A stretch of 64,000 nucleotides of DNA from JAWKUK01 sp041398605 (lineage in GTDB: Bacteria; Planctomycetota; UBA1135; GCA-002686595), in assembly GCA_041398605.1 (NCBI GenBank), contig JAWKUK010000009.1, forward strand, positions 124,001 through 188,000, read 5' to 3'. A program made the translations under genes and the position numbers. A model generated the notes under the pieces. The model worked only from the letters and a program-made list of their open reading frames with translations, searched no databases and had not been told where the DNA came from. Positions 60,340 through 64,000 of this stretch are shown piece after piece; the stretch's first letter is position 1, and each line of letters starts with the position of its first letter.

Positions 60340-61686
60340 TCAGCGCGCCGCGACGGGCGAGAAGCTGACCTTCGACTTCGGCAGCGGCTTGGCGAGCAGC
60401 TCGACGGCGCGCGCGATGCAGGGATCGACGCCTGCGGCGAGCAGCTTCGGGTCGTACGCGACGACCTCGTGCGGCGGGATGCCGATGCCCTCGACGCCGC
60501 GGCCGCCGTTGAAGCGCTGCTTGTTGCTGGCGACGACGAAGCGCACCGCGAAGAGCTTGCTCGGCGCCTCGAGCTCGACCTTCGAACCCGACGCACCGTG
60601 GGTCGGGCCAGGCCCGATGAGGTACGCGCGGCCCTCTTCTGCGAACTCACCGACGATGGTCTCGCCGGCGGAGATCGTGGCAGGGTCCGCGAGCACGACC
60701 ACGGGGCCGCCATACGGGTTCGGCCCAGCGCTGGACTCACCGCCGAACGACTGGCCCTTCGGGACGAAGCGGCCGTGGACGGCGTCGCGATCGTAGCCGC
60801 CGCCGCGATTGGCACGGAAGTCGAGCACGATCCCCGGCACCTCGCCGAGCCCCGCCAACGCCTGGTCGATGAGCTCGTGCAGGTCCCCCGGGACACGCCC
60901 GATCCAGATGTAGCCATGGCCGCTCGGGAGCTTCGCCCAGGCGATGTCCCGGCCGAGCGCAGCGAGCCCCTCAGGGAACACGACCGGCCCCACCAAGCTG
61001 CCCTGACCACCGGACTTGTCGTAGGTGAGCGTCGCCTTCTTAGCGCCCCCCTTGGGTTTCTTGAGCTCGAACGCGATGCGTTCGCCGGCGGGACCGACGA
61101 GACCCCACGTACACGCGGCCCAGCGCGCTGCCGCGGGCGTCGAGAAGCCCTTCGTATCGCAGAGCTTCTCGGTCGCAGCCGTCAGCCACTTGTCCGCCTT
61201 CAGGCCATCGATCTTCACGACCTCCGAGCCGGCATCGACACCGCACGCCGCAGCGCTGCCGAAGGCGCGCTTGACGTAGAGCTTCTTACCGACCTCGACG
61301 AGCTCGAGGCCACAGCCAAAGGTCTCGCCCGCGCCGCGCCCAGCCATGTCGACCTCGACTCGGGTGAAGCCGGCGTGTCCATCCTGGAGCCGCGCGATCA
61401 GCCGCGCGCAGAGCTCGATGTGCTCTTGATCCGTCGTCACGCCCTTCGAGGCCTGGCTGAACTCCTTGCGCACCGCGTTCCAGTCGACGCCCTTCAGCTT
61501 CAAGAGCGCGCCCGCCTGCTCCTCGAACGAGTCGAGCAAGAAGGCGACGTCGGCCTCGTAGCGCTGGTCTGTGCTCACCTCGCGCGAGGTCCGGGCGAGC
61601 GTCGACGAGCAGGGCGGCGACACCGCGAACGCGTCACCGAGCGCGGGAGCAAGGAGGAGGAAGAGGATAGAACACGGTTTCAGCAT
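60340..61686 (-). CDS. Secreted S41-family peptidase (C-terminal processing peptidase-like)
   Basis: 448 residues with a signal peptide (ILFLLLAPALGDAFA). Residues about 40-110 are helical (LDSFEEQAGALLKLKGVDWN and AVRKEFSQA). A PDZ-like part follows (GCGLELVEVGKKLYVKRAFG, VDAGSEVVKIDGLKADKWL). The S41 core has GYIWIGRVPGDLHELIDQAL, IVLDFRANRGGGYDRDAVHG and VVVLADPATISAGETIVGEF, where the Ser is the likely nucleophile. LIGPGPTHGASGS stands where CtpA has GKG, so the classic Lys of the Ser-Lys dyad is not seen and activity may follow the S41B/tricorn type. It probably processes or degrades exported proteins. It is a single gene. Confidence 0.8.
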   Translation of the reverse strand: MLKPCSILFLLLAPALGDAFAVSPPCSSTLARTSREVSTDQRYEADVAFLLDSFEEQAGALLKLKGVDWNAVRKEFSQASKGVTTDQEHIELCARLIARLQDGHAGFTRVEVDMAGRGAGETFGCGLELVEVGKKLYVKRAFGSAAACGVDAGSEVVKIDGLKADKWLTAATEKLCDTKGFSTPAAARWAACTWGLVGPAGERIAFELKKPKGGAKKATLTYDKSGGQGSLVGPVVFPEGLAALGRDIAWAKLPSGHGYIWIGRVPGDLHELIDQALAGLGEVPGIVLDFRANRGGGYDRDAVHGRFVPKGQSFGGESSAGPNPYGGPVVVLADPATISAGETIVGEFAEEGRAYLIGPGPTHGASGSKVELEAPSKLFAVRFVVASNKQRFNGGRGVEGIGIPPHEVVAYDPKLLAAGVDPCIARAVELLAKPLPKSKVSFSPVAAR

Positions 61687-61771
61687 GGGCAGGGCTTCGC
61701 GTGGGGCCTATCGGGACCCCGCTAGGGTACACACATGATCTCGTTTGGCCAGAGGTGTCGCGCCGACGGCG

Positions 61772-62257
61772 TCAGCCGCGAGTGCCCTGCGTCAGATACT
61801 CGGGTGGCACGGCCCGCGTCAGCCACACGCCGCTCGATGAGCGATAGAAGGGGTGTCCCTCTGCGTGCATCTGCGCGGCCGCCACTCGCAGCACGACCGG
61901 ATCACCGCGGCGCGCGCCGACTTCGCGGGCGAGCGTTTCGGCCTCCGACAAGTGGACCATGCGACGCCTGCGAGGATCGATCCCGCTCTCCAGGATCGAG
62001 GCCAATGCAGTCGGAACCGTCCCATGAAAGAGCACCTCCGGAGGCGCGACGTTCGGCAGGTCGAGCTCGACTGCGATGGAGTGCCCGTGCACCGCGCGAA
62101 TTCGGGTGCCGTCACGCGAGAGCTCGAAGCGGCGCTTGTCGCCCGTCGTCACGATGACTTGCAATCGATTCGCATCGATTGCGTGGCCTGCGGCACACAG
62201 ACCGCGGACGACCTCTTGGAGATCAGCCCAGCCGAACGAGTCAAGGACGGCACCCAA
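61772..62257 (-). CDS. kptA: RNA 2'-phosphotransferase KptA/Tpt1-like, N-terminus missing
   Basis: 161 residues. The body matches KptA: LDSFGWADLQEVVRGLC, NRLQVIVTTGDKRRFELSRD, IRAVHGHSIAVELDLPNVAP, EVLFHGTVPTALASILESGI, MVHLSEAETLAREVGARRGD and SGVWLTRAVPPEYL. KptA removes a 2'-phosphate from RNA with NAD+. The usual N-terminal segment (SKFLSxxLRHxP), which supplies an Arg-His pair of the active site, is absent. A stop lies seven codons before the TTG start at 62257, and no other frame upstream encodes it. The gene is therefore 5'-truncated or has a diverged start, and activity is doubtful. Confidence 0.72.
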   Translation of the reverse strand: MGAVLDSFGWADLQEVVRGLCAAGHAIDANRLQVIVTTGDKRRFELSRDGTRIRAVHGHSIAVELDLPNVAPPEVLFHGTVPTALASILESGIDPRRRRMVHLSEAETLAREVGARRGDPVVLRVAAAQMHAEGHPFYRSSSGVWLTRAVPPEYLTQGTRG

Positions 62258-62521
62258 GCGCGGGCGCGGTCGGCTGCGTCATCGTCGGCCCCAGCCTACA
62301 AGGTCAGGACAACGCGTCCTTCATCGGCACCCGAGACACCGAGACTCTGACGACACCAGCCGCGCTCAGCGCCTTTGAGGTCATCCGCGCCCTCGTGGCC
62401 GTACGGACCTGGCAGGACGTCGCGACATGGTTCGCCGTTGGCCCCGCGTGCGTCGAGTCCGTGGTCTGAGATGAGAGACCATCAGCGCGCCAAGCGGCGC
62501 ACGCCTCTGGACCAAGACAGA

Positions 62522-62556
62522 GGGGCCCCGCACAGCGCAAGGCGGTGCGGGGCCCC
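62522..62556 (-). terminator. 12-bp perfect hairpin, terminator of the lectin-like gene
   Basis: GGGGCCCCGCAC pairs perfectly with GTGCGGGGCCCC around an 11-base loop, 55 bases after the stop of the minus-strand secreted-protein gene. On the minus strand it is followed by TCTGTCTTGG, which is moderately T-rich. Confidence 0.75.
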
Positions 62557-62611
62557 AGCATCGTTCCGTGACCTCGCCGCCACGGACTCTCACCTCGGTT
62601 CGCTACCTCTG

Positions 62612-63887
62612 TCAGTTCGTGAACAGCACTTCCAGGCCGTTCGCGAAGTTCGATGTCGCCGAGCCCGCGACCACGTCGCGGTGCCACGCCGTGAAGTTCC
62701 AGGTCTGGCCCGCGGACACCTGCACGAGACCGCTCGGGGTCGGGTGCTGGTTGAGGTCGATCGCCAAGCTGATCGAGCCCGAAGCGCCGGAGTTCTGAAT
62801 CTGGCCCGGGCCGACATATCGACCGATGTTGCCGCCGACGCACAGGTTGCCCTGGCTGCCGCCTGGGTTCATGATCAGGCCCTGGGTCTGGCTCGTCAGG
62901 AAGAACGCAAACGAGTTGCCGGGCATGTCATCGCAGTTCAGGACCATGTTGTTCGCAGAGACGGACGCGCTGCCGCTCGCAGACATGCGCGAGGCGAAGC
63001 CCGTCGAGTTCGCGTTCGCCGTGCAGTAGTTCGTGCCAAGCGCGACCGAGTCCCAAGTCCACGAGATGATGTCGTGGTTCTCGAGGACGCCGCCCGACGC
63101 CGCGGTGAAGCCGACCCAAGCGGCCGATCCACCGATCAGGTTCAGGCCGCCGACAGGCTGCTGCGTGTTGATGTACGTGCCGCCCGTGTTGAAGTTGTAG
63201 GGCACGCTGAGGATCAAGGCTCCGTCCATGTAGACATCGAGCGTGCCCGGGACGTAGTGAACGCGCATCTGGTGATTGACGCCGTCGTTCATGTTCGCGG
63301 GGAGGACCGTGGTGTCAGCGATCCCGATCGAGAAGTCCTCGATGTGATTGTTGTCGCCCGTGCCGCCCGTATGGATGCTGACGTGGTTGCCGTCAGGGTC
63401 CATGATCGGCGCTGCGGCCGGCGCCGTGCCGTTGTTGAAGCAATCGAGGCTCGATCGCGATCGAGTTGTCGACCGAGGCGCCCGGCGCGGTCGCCGCAAA
63501 GATGCCGTAGCCGCACGCCGATGCGTGGTTGCCGATCGCCATGTTGCCAACGGTGCCGATCGTGCTCGGCGACTGGTCGTTGTGGATCACGAACGCCATG
63601 CCGTCGCCGCCGCCAGTGCTCGACGCGCCGTTCATGTTGAACTCGAACGTCGTGTCGAAGCCGTCGACGACGTTGACGGGGGTCTGATACCACACCGCGC
63701 CGCGATTGCCGCCGCCGGTCGGCGCGGTGTTGTCGTGGACGCGGAGGATGCTCCCGACGGTCGCGGCGCGCTCGACCAGGTTCAGGCCGGCCGTCGACGT
63801 GAAGTCGTTGTACTGGAAGCTCTGGGCGGCGGCGGTCGACGCGCAGGCGGCGCCGAACAGCGTGGCGATGAGTGCAGTGCGGTTCAT
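62612..63887 (-). CDS. Secreted L-type lectin-like protein with shared C-terminal domain, with a frameshift
   Basis: The start at the ATG at 63887 gives a signal peptide ending STAAAQ. The N-terminal part follows the legume/bacterial L-type lectin pattern: FQYNDFTSTAGLNLVERAAT, FDTTFEFNMNGASSTGG, GDGMAFVIHNDQSP and VDNSIAIE. The pattern continues in another frame from about 63450: LDCFNNGTAPAAAPIMDPDG, GNHVSIHTGG, VHYVPGTLDVYMDGALILSV. Removing one C at about 63447-63452 yields SIAIELDCFNNG and heals the gene. The last 130 residues are the shared C-terminal domain (YCTANANSTG, NSFAFFLTSQTQGLIMNPGG, LCVGGNIGRYVG, WNFTAWHRD, ATSNFANGLEVLF). Glycan binding is likely from the lectin fold; the ligand is unknown. 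A hairpin terminator follows. Confidence 0.8.
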
Positions 63888-64000
63888 GATGGAGGAGGGC
63901 TGAGGTTCCGGGCGAAGGCGACCCTGCCGGCGGAGAGTTGCCGGGAAAGATTCTGGGCACGCAACTCCCACTCCGAGTCTAGCGTGCTCCGCGCGAAACG

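Overview
The window is GC-rich bacterial chromosome, most like Planctomycetota (possibly a Saltatorellus/Poly30-type lineage) or a similar complex Gram-negative phylum. This rests on three ECF sigma factors, one paired with a large Ser/Thr kinase and one fused to an extracytoplasmic module. It also rests on giant secreted proteins, an FG-GAP/ASPIC (CRTAC1-type) protein beside a TPR lipoprotein, and four secreted proteins sharing one C-terminal domain. No rRNA is present, so the phylum is an inference. Coding density is high and no gene-free stretch exceeds 300 bases. Long antisense open frames are common because of the GC content.

Layout. 1-6354 (minus): a giant secreted protein running off the left edge. 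6592-9118: an MBOAT/SGNH acetylation pair. 9265-12693: a small helical protein, then an RseB-like lipoprotein, a membrane anti-sigma factor and an ECF sigma factor, transcribed sigma first. 12992-16490: a calcium-repeat secreted protein, tRNA-Arg(CCG), a second SGNH protein and an aldo/keto reductase. 16586-17452: an MntR made of two complete MntR modules in one chain. 17517-23859: a beta-propeller/M19 dipeptidase/beta-propeller protein and an ECF sigma plus Ser/Thr kinase pair, the kinase being fused to an alpha/beta hydrolase and a degenerate cyclase domain.

24051-30991 is a divalent-metal island. A Mn-type ABC operon (binding protein, ATPase, two permeases) sits behind a promoter with an MntR-like palindrome between its -35 and -10 boxes. 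feoA-feoB-feoC follows, behind a second palindrome. 31080-33687 holds a DUF1801 protein, a dicarboxylate symporter and an SRAP protein. 33720-44061 looks like a beta-1,3-glucan (laminarin) locus: GH81, an MFS sugar porter, GH16 and a large cytoplasmic protein that is probably a GH149-type phosphorylase, with a secreted protein among them.

44344-46908 encodes two more secreted proteins of the shared C-terminal family. 46993-50427 is the most unusual gene: HEAT repeats, then two AAA+ modules of ClpA/ClpB type, then a release-factor-2-like region without SPF and GGQ, which suggests an unfoldase aimed at the ribosome. 50467-53899: a TMEM175-type channel, a TPR lipoprotein and the CRTAC1 protein. 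53896-54061 is a MITE-like inverted-repeat element, followed by a broken imuA-like gene. 55048-58449 is an ECF sigma joined to carboxypeptidase-regulatory-like repeats. The right end holds a membrane protein, a class III cyclase, an S41 peptidase, an N-terminally short KptA and a lectin-like secreted protein.

At least eight apparent frameshifts interrupt six genes, several explained by loss of one GC dinucleotide or one G. This suggests either uncorrected assembly indels or real slippage, and the affected entries say so.
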